Notes under the pieces: generated by a model
What the model saw: the letters and a program-made list of their open reading frames with translations, nothing else
Told to the model about the DNA's origin: nothing
The model's database searches: none
Source: CAYUBI01 sp964443005
GTDB lineage: Bacteria; Margulisbacteria; Riflemargulisbacteria; GWF2-35-9; CAYUBI01
Direction: 5' to 3'
Length of the DNA: 27,777 nucleotides
Assembly (NCBI GenBank): GCA_964443005.1
Contig: CAYUBI010000017.1
Location: forward strand, 1 to 27,777
Position numbers and translations under genes: made by a program
In this document: positions 1 through 7,646 of the stretch, piece by piece
Layout: each line of letters begins with the position of its first letter
Position numbering within the stretch: position 1 is the stretch's first letter

Positions 1-82
1 CATATGTCCAACGTGCAATCATGCTGATTCTAAAGCGATTTCAGGAAAAGAACTAAAAATACTCAGCTTGCAAGTTGAATAA
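1..82 (+). CDS. hypA: C-terminal end of hydrogenase nickel-incorporation protein HypA (partial)
   Basis: Reading from base 2, a continuous frame runs to a TAA at 80-82. It encodes 26 residues with a CPTCN zinc-knuckle motif near the start and the ending SLQVE. HypA proteins typically finish with the second CxxC of their zinc site, a short stretch containing G-(R/K/N)-E-(L/F), and a terminal S/K-x-E-V-E, and this fragment fits (GKELKILSLQVE). HypA delivers nickel, with HypB, to [NiFe] hydrogenase large subunits in the cytoplasm. Only the tail is present, so the N-terminal nickel-binding MHE motif cannot be checked. The gene converges on the next gene with only 7 bases between them. The call rests on a short stretch but the pattern is quite specific. 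Confidence 0.72.
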   Translation, partial: ICPTCNHADSKAISGKELKILSLQVE

Positions 83-89
83 ACGCGGA

Positions 90-707
90 CTAATTCACAG
101 ATCCACTCACTTGAACCCATCTATACAACGAAGCAGACCAAATCAACATCATCGAACTTCTAGTTTTTAACCGATAAGCAGCATTTCCCAATAAAAATAC
201 ATTTGTTAACGGGATCGTAATTTGTGCATAAGGAGACGTTAAATTTCCATTAATCAAAACCAGTAACTGTCCATCTATTAAGCCATTTGCGATTCCACCT
301 GCAGTCACTGTTGCTTGCGATGTCAACACTTTGTATAAATACTTTCCTGTCATAATAACATCATTATTTGCAATATTTTGCGTAGCTCCCCGACTTATCT
401 CCAAATAATTTGAATCATTTGTAAATTGAGAAATCAAGGGATTGGTCAAATGATCTGCAGAAACAACATTAGTAATTTGCTTGCCATCTCCTGAAAACGC
501 CACAGCATTAATCGTTCCTTGGACGTCCAATTTTGCTATAGGCGAAACAACACCAATGCCAACATATCCATTAGCAGAAATTGTAATTCCTGAGGTTGGT
601 GAATCTGCATAAATTTGAACATAACCATTCTGTCCTTTGCGATTAATTGCAAAGGACAGGTTAACAATGACTAAACAAAGAGCAATAAGAATCCGGAACA
701 TCCTCAT
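90..707 (-). CDS. Secreted fibre-like surface protein (205 aa)
   Basis: The protein starts with a signal peptide (MRMFRILIALCLVIVNLSFA). Next comes a module shared with the upstream gene: V/I-QI-x-x-D-x-P...ISANG, then GIG...SP..KLDVQG and a F-x-GDG-x-x-ITNV segment, residues ~30-80. This module is common at the start of phage-tail-fibre-like and S74-type bacterial surface proteins. A SQFTNDSNYL motif at ~95 matches the repeat of the neighbouring protein. The C-terminal ~70 residues (GQLLVLINGN... to LIWSASLYRWVQVSG) look like a small beta-rich cap. It is the last gene of a minus-strand operon, 9 bases after the preceding stop, with no strong Shine-Dalgarno; start at M1 or M3 (ATG 701) is undecided. 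Function is unknown; adhesin or fibre subunit is inference. Confidence 0.7.
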   Translation of the reverse strand: MRMFRILIALCLVIVNLSFAINRKGQNGYVQIYADSPTSGITISANGYVGIGVVSPIAKLDVQGTINAVAFSGDGKQITNVVSADHLTNPLISQFTNDSNYLEISRGATQNIANNDVIMTGKYLYKVLTSQATVTAGGIANGLIDGQLLVLINGNLTSPYAQITIPLTNVFLLGNAAYRLKTRSSMMLIWSASLYRWVQVSGSVN

Positions 708-716
708 AATAGCGAT

Positions 717-1820
717 TTAATTGTTTCCAACAACAACCCAATTAGTTCCATCACTTACAATAATCACAAATTCAAATTGTTGAGTTAAAACATACAACGT
801 ATCTAAATCAATTTTTTCAGTTCCAGTTGGCTGAATTGTTACCTTGTTTTTACTCGCATCTACTTTTTTAATCGTATATTGCCGACCATCAATACCTACA
901 GCAGACGGCAAGGTCATAACTAAAGCACTAGCAGCAGCACTGGCTAAAACAACACTATCCAAAGCAGTTAAATTAGTATTACTTGTTTTTGTGGATATTG
1001 CAGTTGATAACGACCCATTCACAGATAGTTTGCTAGTTGGCACTAAAGCACCGACACCCACATATCCAGTAGCTGCAACAACAACAGCAGCAGCAGCAGC
1101 ACTTGCATTAATATTAAGAGCACCTGTTAAACCCGAGGCATTCATTGCTAAAGCTACATTCGCAGTTGTTGCAAGATTAGCAGAAGCTGCTAAAGCTACA
1201 CTTAACTGACTTTCCTCTTTTGTTTTAGCATAGCTTTTAACAGTTGGGTCAGATTCTGTTGCGAGATACCCACTATCATTAGTGAACTGTGAAATCGTCA
1301 TTACAGCCAATTTATTGGCAGTCACAGCAATATTTGAAGAAGCTACACTCAATTCGTTTTCGTTTTTATTTTTCGCATAAGCTCGAACTGAAGGATCAGA
1401 TTCTGTTGCCAAAAACCCACTATCATTGGTAAATTGCGAAATCGTCATCACAGCTAACTTATTAGCAGTCACAGCAATATTTGCAGAAGCTACACTTAAC
1501 TCATTTTCATTTTTTGTTTTAGCATAAGCCCGAACTAATGGGTCGGATTCCACAACTCCAGTTAAACCTGCACCACTTCCTACAAACGAAGTAGCCGTAA
1601 TAATCCCTTTAATATTAACATTTCCACTAACATCCAGTTTTACAGTTGGTGCCAACGTGCCCATACCTATATTTCCATTTGCAGAAATAACTAAACCTTC
1701 TAATGGCGTATCAGTAAAAATCTGAATTGACCCATCCGGTTTTTTAACAGTTAATGCGTTAACTCCAGTGACTGACATAACCATACTCATAACGACAACT
1801 GCTACTAAAAAACGTTTCAT
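717..1820 (-). CDS. Secreted repeat-containing fibre-like protein (367 aa)
   Basis: A signal peptide covers residues 1-22. Residues ~30-90 hold the ISANGNIGMGT..P..KLDVSGNV...F.GSGAGLTGV module. Residues 91-139 and 140-188 are two near-perfect 49-residue repeats beginning ESDP and ending SQFTNDSG(F/Y)LAT, and a third partial copy starts at 189. An Ala-rich stretch and a second GYVGVG...P..KLSVNGS motif follow. The last ~75 residues (YTIKK.DASKNKV ... SDGTNWVVVGNN) form a C-terminal domain that recurs in the gene just upstream in transcription. A strong Shine-Dalgarno (AAAGGGGA, complement of 1828-1835) precedes the ATG. The repeats resemble trimeric or tail-fibre shafts, so a surface fibre or adhesin is inferred; no catalytic motif is seen. 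Confidence 0.75.
   Translation of the reverse strand: MKRFLVAVVVMSMVMSVTGVNALTVKKPDGSIQIFTDTPLEGLVISANGNIGMGTLAPTVKLDVSGNVNIKGIITATSFVGSGAGLTGVVESDPLVRAYAKTKNENELSVASANIAVTANKLAVMTISQFTNDSGFLATESDPSVRAYAKNKNENELSVASSNIAVTANKLAVMTISQFTNDSGYLATESDPTVKSYAKTKEESQLSVALAASANLATTANVALAMNASGLTGALNINASAAAAAVVVAATGYVGVGALVPTSKLSVNGSLSTAISTKTSNTNLTALDSVVLASAAASALVMTLPSAVGIDGRQYTIKKVDASKNKVTIQPTGTEKIDLDTLYVLTQQFEFVIIVSDGTNWVVVGNN
1180..1550 (-). repeat. Tandem 147-bp coding repeats (two full, one partial)
   Basis: Within the 367-aa gene the units 1550-1404 and 1403-1257 encode almost the same 49 residues (ESDP-(L/S)-VRAYAK ... NDSG-(F/Y)-LAT). A third degenerate unit starts at 1256. The units also resemble each other at DNA level. 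They could expand or contract by slippage or recombination, changing the shaft length of the protein. Confidence 0.85.
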
Positions 1821-1894
1821 AATATTCCCCTTTCAAACTATTTTTTACTTTACCAAACTTATTAAAAAATTGCACCTCCCTAATTTTAAAATCA

Positions 1895-2710
1895 CTAATT
1901 TCCGCCAATAATCAGCCAATTGATGCCATCACTAATCAACGACACAAACTCGTACTGTAATGACAATACAGTTAACGTATCATTATCAATATGCTCATTT
2001 TCCAAAGCATGAATCCAAACCTTATTTTTGCTAGCATCGCTTTTTTTAATTGTATAAGTTTTTCCAACTAAATCCCGTGCAAGCGGCAAAGTCAAATGAA
2101 TCACTGATGCCAAAGCATCAGCAACAACCATTTGAACATCAATTGACAAAAAACCATTTGTTGATAGAACAATTGTTGAAACACGCCCTGCCCCTGCATT
2201 AGTTAAACCAACTAATGCTTGTTGCGTAATATATCCGGCATCATTATCAAATTGACTCATACGATTATCTGACAAATGATTGGCTGTAATTGCAATATTT
2301 GCTGTAAACGAACTAGCTGCTGTATCTGCAAAAATCGCTTTTTTAGCTAGCACTGCTTGCGGAGTATAATATAATGCTTTACGCGGCTTTAATATCTCAT
2401 CATTAATAATTTGTTCCAAATAATACGTACGTGGCAACGAAAAAACACCTTCATCTAATGGATTTAAGGTTGTTCCTAATGGAACCGAGTAAAAACCCTC
2501 TTGGCAACGAACAGAAAAAGCTCCAGAATCCCATAAAGCAGTACCTTCTTCAGAACTTTGATAAACTTTATAATGCATAACAACAGTTCCATTTAAAGGA
2601 TGGCCCACTGTATCCCGAACCATACCTGTATCAACAATTGTTTGTGCAAAGCTCACATTCAAAACTATTCCAATCGCAACAAAAATATAGACGAAAAACA
2701 GCTTATTCAT
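1895..2710 (-). CDS. Secreted protein with fibre-type C-terminal domain (271 aa)
   Basis: A signal peptide (MNKLFFVYIFVAIGIVLNVSFA) leads the protein. Residues ~25-130 read like the beta-sandwich 'G.V.D..G.PLNG.V.M.Y.VY' domain found before tail-fibre-like regions, with LWDSG, GFYSVPLG and ALYYTPQAVLA segments. A single NIAITANHL...MSQFDNDAGYIT repeat unit follows at ~138-163. The last ~75 residues (LTLP.A...G..YTIKKSDASKNKV ... SDGINWLIIGGN) match the C-terminus of the 367-aa neighbour. Its ATG overlaps the stop region of the upstream gene by 8 bases, so it is probably translationally coupled. A 74-base gap with a fresh Shine-Dalgarno separates it from the next gene. It is likely exported to the surface with its neighbours; the exact role is unknown. 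Confidence 0.72.
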   Translation of the reverse strand: MNKLFFVYIFVAIGIVLNVSFAQTIVDTGMVRDTVGHPLNGTVVMHYKVYQSSEEGTALWDSGAFSVRCQEGFYSVPLGTTLNPLDEGVFSLPRTYYLEQIINDEILKPRKALYYTPQAVLAKKAIFADTAASSFTANIAITANHLSDNRMSQFDNDAGYITQQALVGLTNAGAGRVSTIVLSTNGFLSIDVQMVVADALASVIHLTLPLARDLVGKTYTIKKSDASKNKVWIHALENEHIDNDTLTVLSLQYEFVSLISDGINWLIIGGN

Positions 2711-4637
2711 GAGTTACCGCAACCTTGTATTTTCGTGTCTGACGCGTTCCATCACTGCTTTCAGCAGTCAAGATAACAATATAAACGCCTTTAGCAACTT
2801 TTGCCCCAACAATATTCGTACCATCCCATAACCATTGATGATCACCAGCAGAACCACGATCTACTTCGGAAAAAGACCATTTTTGAATCAAATAGCCAAA
2901 TAAACTATAAATTGCCATTTCACCTTTTGCAGCTTTTGAAAGCGAATAATAAAACGTAGTAGACTCCAGATTATTAGCAAACGGATTTGGCGAATTAAAT
3001 AAAACAGGGATCAATTCCTGCGTTTTATCTGTTGAATATACACTCACATCACTCGAATCAGACCAATCACCTGCGCCATTCATTAAAGCAACAGAAAACT
3101 GATATTGATCAGGTTCCCCTTTAGGCAAAGATACTGTTTGAATATTCTGAGATAATAAAACTGCACCTTCTGTTGCGATCTTCCATAGTGGATTTCGAGA
3201 AGATTTCTCAAACACTCGATAACGCGTAATACCAGATTCAGGATCCAAACTTTGCGCAGCATTAAATACCATATCAAACGTCATATCTAGGAGAGATTGC
3301 CCTTGCAATTGTTGTGGCTGAATTAATAGTTGTGGTGGTTTAACAGGTTGCGTTTTATCAACTAAAAATACAGAACTACTAACAGTTTTGCTACGAAGTT
3401 CACCTATTGCTGTAAATACCAACTGATATCGATGATTATGCTCAAACGACAACTGAGTTAATACTGGAGTCATATCTATTTGCCCCAGATTCAGCGGCAT
3501 AATATCGCGCTTTTCAATTAATGACGAATAAATTTTTTGACATGTGCCTATATCAACAACATCAACTTGAAAAGATAACACCTGATTCAACGGATTTTTA
3601 ATCACAAGATCTGGCATCAGATACTGTCGTTTTCCTACAAACGCTGGAACTTCAAGTTTGGCAATAATCGGCTTATTCATCGAAACAATACTATATAACG
3701 GACTAGAAACAACACATTCTTTTTCATACAATAACCGACTACCACTCGTTTTTTTTATACGTATGTGACTAATCGAAAACTGTAAATTATCTAAGGGAAT
3801 CCCAGCAACAAGATCAAAAAATAAAACCAAATTACACGATATCGACGATACAATTACAGGAATTGATGGGGTAAAAATCCATTCATGCGTTAACATACTT
3901 TGCGTTACGCCAACAACAGTTGAGATATTTCCAGAAATCCTTTCTAACTGAATATTCTTTAATAATGACATATCCCATGATGAATTAATAGATATCGTTA
4001 AACTTTCAATTGTATACGTATCATGTAAAGCAACACTTGACATAATTAATCCCATATTATGCGTACTACCTTCATAAATTTCATCAACAATATCCGGAAA
4101 AACCGAATTGATGACTAAAGGAAAAACAGGATCATCTACAACCAAATTAATAGGAATCCGCTGCTCACTTGCAATTGATGATTGGTCAACTAAATGCGCT
4201 AATAAATCCAAGGAACCATCCCATATATCTGAAGGATTCCATTGAATATACAAATGCCGATTAGCATACCATGATGTAGCTGGCCATAACTGCGAAATAA
4301 TAGTTGACCAATCCGTAATCGTTTCACTCAACTGTAAATCAATAATTACAGGCTGCCCAAGTATAAGGCGAGATGGTGACACAGTTACACTCAAAACAAA
4401 AGGAATTTCATTAAACTGGGACAAAATATAAGCTTCGTTAATAGCACCTAAAACGGAATACCCGCCCGGATTGCCAATAGCTGAAATAAAACGATCTGTA
4501 ACTGCTGACTGTGTGCGAAATGTTGATGATGACGCATTTTCTGCAGCAACAGTTATGAATGGAAACGATTGAAAGGCTACAGCATGTATAGCTACCCCAA
4601 TCAATATACTCATAACTAAAAATACATTTCGAAGCAT
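2703..4637 (-). CDS. Large secreted protein with FlgD-Ig / type IX-like C-terminal tail (644 aa)
   Basis: The frame is open from 4724, but the ATG at 4637 has a strong Shine-Dalgarno (GGGGGA, 4 bases upstream) and directly begins a signal peptide (MLRNVFLVMSILIGVAIHAVA), so I place the start there. The body is beta-rich with no recognised catalytic motif and contains Ig/fibronectin-like stretches (for example SLDPESGITRYRVFEKS at ~450). The last ~90 residues (NSPNPFANN...TTFYYSLS ... AIYSLFGYLI ... W.WDGTN..G..VAKGVYIVIL) match the FlgD-Ig/type IX secretion-tail fold, in which a PNPF motif opens the domain. Its upstream neighbour is a PorV-like barrel, the usual partner of such cargo. Surface display through a type IX-like route is inference; no other such genes are in the window. 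Confidence 0.68.
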   Translation of the reverse strand: MLRNVFLVMSILIGVAIHAVAFQSFPFITVAAENASSSTFRTQSAVTDRFISAIGNPGGYSVLGAINEAYILSQFNEIPFVLSVTVSPSRLILGQPVIIDLQLSETITDWSTIISQLWPATSWYANRHLYIQWNPSDIWDGSLDLLAHLVDQSSIASEQRIPINLVVDDPVFPLVINSVFPDIVDEIYEGSTHNMGLIMSSVALHDTYTIESLTISINSSWDMSLLKNIQLERISGNISTVVGVTQSMLTHEWIFTPSIPVIVSSISCNLVLFFDLVAGIPLDNLQFSISHIRIKKTSGSRLLYEKECVVSSPLYSIVSMNKPIIAKLEVPAFVGKRQYLMPDLVIKNPLNQVLSFQVDVVDIGTCQKIYSSLIEKRDIMPLNLGQIDMTPVLTQLSFEHNHRYQLVFTAIGELRSKTVSSSVFLVDKTQPVKPPQLLIQPQQLQGQSLLDMTFDMVFNAAQSLDPESGITRYRVFEKSSRNPLWKIATEGAVLLSQNIQTVSLPKGEPDQYQFSVALMNGAGDWSDSSDVSVYSTDKTQELIPVLFNSPNPFANNLESTTFYYSLSKAAKGEMAIYSLFGYLIQKWSFSEVDRGSAGDHQWLWDGTNIVGAKVAKGVYIVILTAESSDGTRQTRKYKVAVTHE

Positions 4638-4720
4638 AATTCCCCCGGCCATTGATATCTGACCTGTGATCAGAATACCTAATATTAGTATCACGTAAAA
4701 CATCGCAATATTCAAGCCAA

Positions 4721-5614
4721 TCACAAGGTTAATGCCATTGAAACATAATGTTGTACTATATCCATATGTGTTAGCACAACAGCATAATCAATGGCTATTC
4801 CAGAATAATTAAGCCCAACTCCAGCACTGATTTCTGCTTCGTTAAATCCAGCTCTAAACAACACAGCATCACATTCATGTCGAGTTAATGTATATTCAAC
4901 TCCACCATAAAGAACAGCTTGCCCACGCCCAAAACGACTGATATCCATAGCAACAATCCAATCCGGAGCCAATTGAATGCTTAGACCTAAATCAGCATCC
5001 AGCAAATAAGCAGAAGCAGCATTTCCTTCTAAAACAATTGAACCAAGATTTCGAAAATTACCGCCTATACGAACACTGCCAGTATGATAAGAAAAGGCGA
5101 TATCCATTGCAACAACTCGATCAGGAGCATTATCAACAGATACAAATCCATATTTCCCAGTCACGCCAACTGATAACTCAGAATTAATTTGTTTCCCATA
5201 ACTAACCATCACAGCACCATATCCAGCAGTCATTAATCCATCAGGCGTAGCAGAAGGAGCACTATTGCGGCCATGTTTTTCAATTTGGGACACATTTAAG
5301 GCCATGTAATTAACAGCAATAACATCTGTTTTACTAACCGGACTCGAGAATCCCATATAGGAATACGCCACATCTGCCATTAAAGTTACATTCATGTAAC
5401 CAATACTTAGCTGTTTAACATCAGCTAAGCAAGCACTATTCCAATAGCCTGTTGCTGCTGAATTAACTAAAGTACGGCCAGCACGTCCCATACTAATGGC
5501 CTGAGCACTAATGCCATAATCTAAAAAATCAGAAGTATAGCCGCCAATAATTTCACTATGTCCAATTGTGGAAAAAATAATTAAAATTAACCAATAAAAG
5601 AGTAAACGATTCAT
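4721..5614 (-). CDS. PorV/PorQ-like outer-membrane beta-barrel protein (297 aa)
   Basis: After a signal peptide (MNRLLFYWLILIIFSTIGHS) the protein shows the PorV/PorQ family signature: (D)YGISAQAISMGRAGRTLVNSAATGYWNSACLA, i.e. a conserved G-A-R/Q-A-x-x-M-G-x-A-G segment followed by a 'YWNPA.LA'-like turn. The rest alternates short beta strands up to the C-terminus, as expected of a barrel (GLMTAGYGAVMVSYG, LSVGVTGKYGF, AVVLTHMDIVQHYVSMALTL). The frame also has an in-frame GTG at 5623 with an AAGGGA just before it; the ATG at 5614 with GGTGGG upstream is equally possible and preferred. It is the first gene of the surface operon. In Bacteroidota PorV escorts type IX cargo to the surface, and a comparable role here is inferred from the next gene's tail. 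Confidence 0.66.
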   Translation of the reverse strand: MNRLLFYWLILIIFSTIGHSEIIGGYTSDFLDYGISAQAISMGRAGRTLVNSAATGYWNSACLADVKQLSIGYMNVTLMADVAYSYMGFSSPVSKTDVIAVNYMALNVSQIEKHGRNSAPSATPDGLMTAGYGAVMVSYGKQINSELSVGVTGKYGFVSVDNAPDRVVAMDIAFSYHTGSVRIGGNFRNLGSIVLEGNAASAYLLDADLGLSIQLAPDWIVAMDISRFGRGQAVLYGGVEYTLTRHECDAVLFRAGFNEAEISAGVGLNYSGIAIDYAVVLTHMDIVQHYVSMALTL

Positions 5615-5680
5615 CAATCCCACCGTCCCTTAAGAACAGATTGATAAACACAAAAACACATTAACAGTTTTGGTTTATCA

Positions 5681-5789
5681 GGGATTAAGTAAACTATGGG
5701 GTTTAATAAAAAAAAGCATATCAGAGGCACTGATATACTTAGGATCTCCGACAAGCGGACCAACCCTATGCACCCTATTACTTAATTCT
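5681..5789. repeat. Imperfect inverted repeat / structured leader of the surface operon
   Basis: The arms 5681-5692 and 5778-5789 pair over 12 positions (two G-U pairs in RNA). Inside them 5695-5703 pairs with 5762-5770 over 9 positions. The enclosed segment carries a terminator hairpin (5716-5738) and a short hairpin (5747-5750 with 5756-5759). As RNA from the minus strand this would be a multi-branched structure; as DNA it could be a small element with terminal inverted repeats. I do not recognise a known riboswitch class in it. Confidence 0.5.
5708..5738 (-). terminator. Intrinsic terminator in the leader of the surface operon
   Basis: On the minus strand a 9-bp stem (5738-5730 with 5724-5716, one G-U pair, 5-nt loop) is followed immediately by eight T residues (complement of 5715-5708). 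It lies about 100 bases upstream of the PorV-like gene and no gene precedes it on this strand, because dedA is divergent. It therefore sits in the operon's 5' leader, which suggests attenuation. Confidence 0.72.
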
Positions 5790-5884
5790 ATATAAAGATA
5801 TGCCCGTTTAAAGCGCTTCTAAACATGAAGAAAAATCGATATATCCACAATCGAGTCGTGTCCTATAATTAAAATATCAAACCA

Positions 5885-5914
5885 TTTACAAATAAGAACT
5901 CTACAGACTACAAT
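5885..5914 (+). promoter_or_regulatory. Promoter of dedA
   Basis: TTTACA (5885-5890) and TACAAT (5909-5914) are separated by 18 bases, a good vegetative sigma-factor match. The start of transcription would fall near 5921. A Shine-Dalgarno GAGGTG (5938-5943) stands just before the ATG at 5947. The opposite strand of this spacer is also where the surface operon's promoter must lie. Confidence 0.6.
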
Positions 5915-5946
5915 AAAAGAAATATTAAACAATCCCGAGGTGCACT

Positions 5947-6525
5947 ATGGTAGAAAGTGTTTTACAAAGTCAATTACTTGATTTTATGGTACGTTATCGT
6001 GATCTTGGAGTTTTTATTGGAATGTTTTTAGAATCCAGCATTGTGCCTATTCCTTCGGAATTAGTTATTATTGGTGCAGGTTCATTAGGTATTCCCTTAA
6101 AATCAATTGCTATTTTCGGGTCTATCGGCTCTGCATTAGGTGGAATTGTAGGTTATAGCATTGGTCGTTTTGGAGCTATGCCAATTATTATCAAATTCGG
6201 GAAATATCTCTTTATCAAACCTGAACATATTCAAAAAGCACAAGAATTCGCCCAAAAATATGGTATAGCTGGAGTATTAATTGGCAGACTGCTACCCATT
6301 GTTCCGTTTAAAGTATTTTCTATAGCAGCAGGCATGGCAAAAGTATCCATACTGCCCTTTATGGTTTGCACACTTATTGGCGTATTTCCTCGAATTATCC
6401 TATTGTCACTATTTGGGCAAAGTATTGTACAAGGGAAATTTCTATTATCGTCCTTAATTATTCTACCGATTGTCTTAATTTTAGTTGGAATAAAACTTTT
6501 CAAACACTTTCAACTCGCGAAATAA
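5947..6525 (+). CDS. DedA-family membrane protein (192 aa)
   Basis: The protein has the DedA/VTT (SNARE-associated) architecture. An amphipathic N-terminus is followed by the E-x-x-x-x-P-x-P-S-E motif (FLESSIVPIPSE, residues ~28-39), a Gly-rich helix, then G-R-x-x-P (GRLLPIVPFKVFSIAAGMA, ~113-131) and two C-terminal membrane segments. The acidic residue before the proline motif and the Arg of GR are the residues that DedA proteins need for activity. The family has been linked to lipid (undecaprenyl phosphate/phospholipid) translocation and membrane-potential maintenance. At 192 aa it is normal in length. It is monocistronic, converging on the toxin gene with 41 bases between. The exact lipid substrate cannot be told from sequence. 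Confidence 0.85.
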   Translation: MVESVLQSQLLDFMVRYRDLGVFIGMFLESSIVPIPSELVIIGAGSLGIPLKSIAIFGSIGSALGGIVGYSIGRFGAMPIIIKFGKYLFIKPEHIQKAQEFAQKYGIAGVLIGRLLPIVPFKVFSIAAGMAKVSILPFMVCTLIGVFPRIILLSLFGQSIVQGKFLLSSLIILPIVLILVGIKLFKHFQLAK

Positions 6526-6566
6526 GATGTGGTGATCAATCAACAAACAATAAATCAACTTATAAA

Positions 6567-6851
6567 TTAATAGGTGCGCTCATCTCTTTTTTTAATTTGG
6601 AATATCCAAACAATCTTAGCCTCATGATCAACATCAAAGAATATTCGATAATCATTAACTCTATATCGATAATCACTTAATTCATGATGAACTAAAGTCT
6701 TTAGATTTTTGTCATAAATAGGAACAGGGTTCGTTTGAAGCGACTGAAGAACTTTAATTACCTTATTTCTTATGCTTGGAAGTGGAATCTTACCCAAAAA
6801 AGCGTCAAACTCTTTCCTGAGTTTATCTGTTGGAAAAAGGATGGAGTACAT
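6567..6851 (-). CDS. RelE/ParE-family mRNA-interferase toxin (94 aa)
   Basis: The 94-aa protein matches the RelE/ParE fold: an N-terminal helix pair (LRKEFDAFLGKIP, IRNKVIKVLQSLQTNP), then the strand set with Y-R-x-R-V-x-D-Y-R-I-F-F-D-V and the C-terminal K-K-R-D-E-R-T-Y. In RelE-type toxins the basic residues in these strands and the C-terminal Arg/Tyr mediate ribosome-dependent mRNA cleavage. ParE-type gyrase toxins have the same fold, so the target is not certain. The start ATG shares one base with the stop of the antitoxin gene (TAATG), so it is translationally coupled to it. Antitoxin first and toxin second is the usual order. Confidence 0.82.
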   Translation of the reverse strand: MYSILFPTDKLRKEFDAFLGKIPLPSIRNKVIKVLQSLQTNPVPIYDKNLKTLVHHELSDYRYRVNDYRIFFDVDHEAKIVWIFQIKKRDERTY

Positions 6852-7117
6852 TATTGAAGATAACTTGAGGCAAACCCTTTACTTTTTTTAGTAATGGCTT
6901 CTCGTCCTTCTTTAATTCTTGACACTAAATCATCATCTTTCAAATCGTCAATAAACTCCATAAGTTCAAGAAAATCATTATAGGGAACATTAACACTAAT
7001 CGGCTTATTAGCACTGGTAGCAATAAACCATTTACTTAATTTTACCTTATTAAGGCTTAGCTTAAGATCTTTAATACCCAAATGTTCTGACTTAAATACT
7101 TCAGTAGATAAATTCAT
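6851..7117 (-). CDS. Antitoxin of a RelE-type module (88 aa, Phd/RelB-like)
   Basis: This 88-aa protein precedes the toxin and overlaps it by one base. The central stretch PISVNVPYNDFLELMEFIDDLKDDDLVSRIKEGREA resembles the middle of Phd/YefM and RelB antitoxins, where an N-terminal DNA-binding part is followed by an acidic helical toxin-binding tail. The N-terminal half (~1-35) is atypical, with the Lys-rich segment KDLKLSLNKVKLSKWF, so the exact DNA-binding fold is uncertain. A strong GAGGAAGG Shine-Dalgarno (complement of 7125-7132) precedes the ATG. Such antitoxins usually repress their own operon, alone or with the toxin. Confidence 0.72.
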   Translation of the reverse strand: MNLSTEVFKSEHLGIKDLKLSLNKVKLSKWFIATSANKPISVNVPYNDFLELMEFIDDLKDDDLVSRIKEGREAITKKSKGFASSYLQ

Positions 7118-7155
7118 TTTAATGCCTTCCTCTTATTTTTTTATGTATACGTTGA

Positions 7156-7176
7156 CCAATTATATACCCAATTATA
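7156..7176. promoter_or_regulatory. Direct repeat, possible operator of the toxin-antitoxin operon
   Basis: CCAATTATA occurs at 7156-7164 and again at 7168-7176, 12 bases apart, about 40 bases upstream of the antitoxin start. On the minus strand the repeats give TATAATTGG, overlapping plausible -10 boxes. Spaced identical sites at a promoter fit autoregulation by the antitoxin, but this is inference in a very AT-rich stretch. The rest of the 7118-7344 gap shows nothing else I can support. Confidence 0.35.
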
Positions 7177-7344
7177 ATTACGTTAAACAAAAAAATTAGT
7201 AACATTCGAAAAATTAACCGATAGTTACGCTATATCATTATTTTATAAAATAAAATAATTCATTTTAGAATATAACAAAACTTTACTTTAGAAAATACTA
7301 GTGCCATGGATTCTTGTTATGACTAACGCTACACTCTATGTTAG

Positions 7345-7420
<76 letters not shown>

Positions 7421-7446
7421 AAACAAGAAAAACACAAGACTCTGAG

Positions 7447-7522
7447 TGGAGCCGACAGTCGGCTTTGAACCAACGACCTACTGATTACAAATCAGTTGCT
7501 CTACCAACTGAGCTATGTCGGC
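7447..7522 (-). tRNA. tRNA-Thr (TGT)
   Basis: The reverse complement forms acceptor stem GCCGACA with TGTCGGC, D-arm AGCTCAGTTGGTAGAGC, anticodon stem CTGAT/ATCAG with loop TTTGTAA giving anticodon TGT, a T-arm with loop TTCAAAG, discriminator T and an encoded CCA (complement of 7447-7449). It is the first gene of a two-tRNA unit. Confidence 0.95.
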
Positions 7523-7533
7523 TAATCAAGTGT

Positions 7534-7563
7534 ATTATAAGCGAAGCTGATTTGATTTGACAA
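7534..7563 (-). promoter_or_regulatory. Promoter of the tRNA-Thr/tRNA-Phe unit
   Basis: On the minus strand TTGTCA (complement of 7558-7563) and TATAAT (complement of 7534-7539) are spaced by 18 bases, and transcription would start just before tRNA-Thr at about 7527. The perfect -10 box fits a stable-RNA promoter. Confidence 0.75.
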
Positions 7564-7612
7564 GCCTTTAACAATAACGAAAGCAGGGCGAACGCATCAT
7601 CATTTTTCGTAT

Positions 7613-7641
7613 TTGACAACCAAGCTGATCATAGGTTAAAT
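7613..7641 (+). promoter_or_regulatory. Possible promoter of the orphan secreted protein gene
   Basis: A perfect TTGACA (7613-7618) is followed after 17 bases by TTAAAT (7636-7641), a weak -10. This would place the transcript start almost at the ATG at 7647. A TATACT at 7641-7646 is a better -10 hexamer but at 22-base spacing. Either the mRNA has almost no leader or the true start codon is one of the ATGs at 7665 and 7671. Confidence 0.35.
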
Positions 7642-7646
7642 ATACT

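Noticed and set aside
844..1209. Ala/Thr-rich open frame on + inside the 367-aa gene
   Set aside because: It is a shadow of the Ala-rich coding region on the opposite strand and lacks a ribosome site.
1180..1550. Regularly spaced repeats considered as a CRISPR array
   Set aside because: The units are contiguous, keep the reading frame and have no variable spacers.
4638..4724. N-terminal extension of the type IX-tail protein with an extra hydrophobic stretch
   Set aside because: No ribosome site at 4724, whereas the ATG at 4637 has GGGGGA and an immediate signal peptide.
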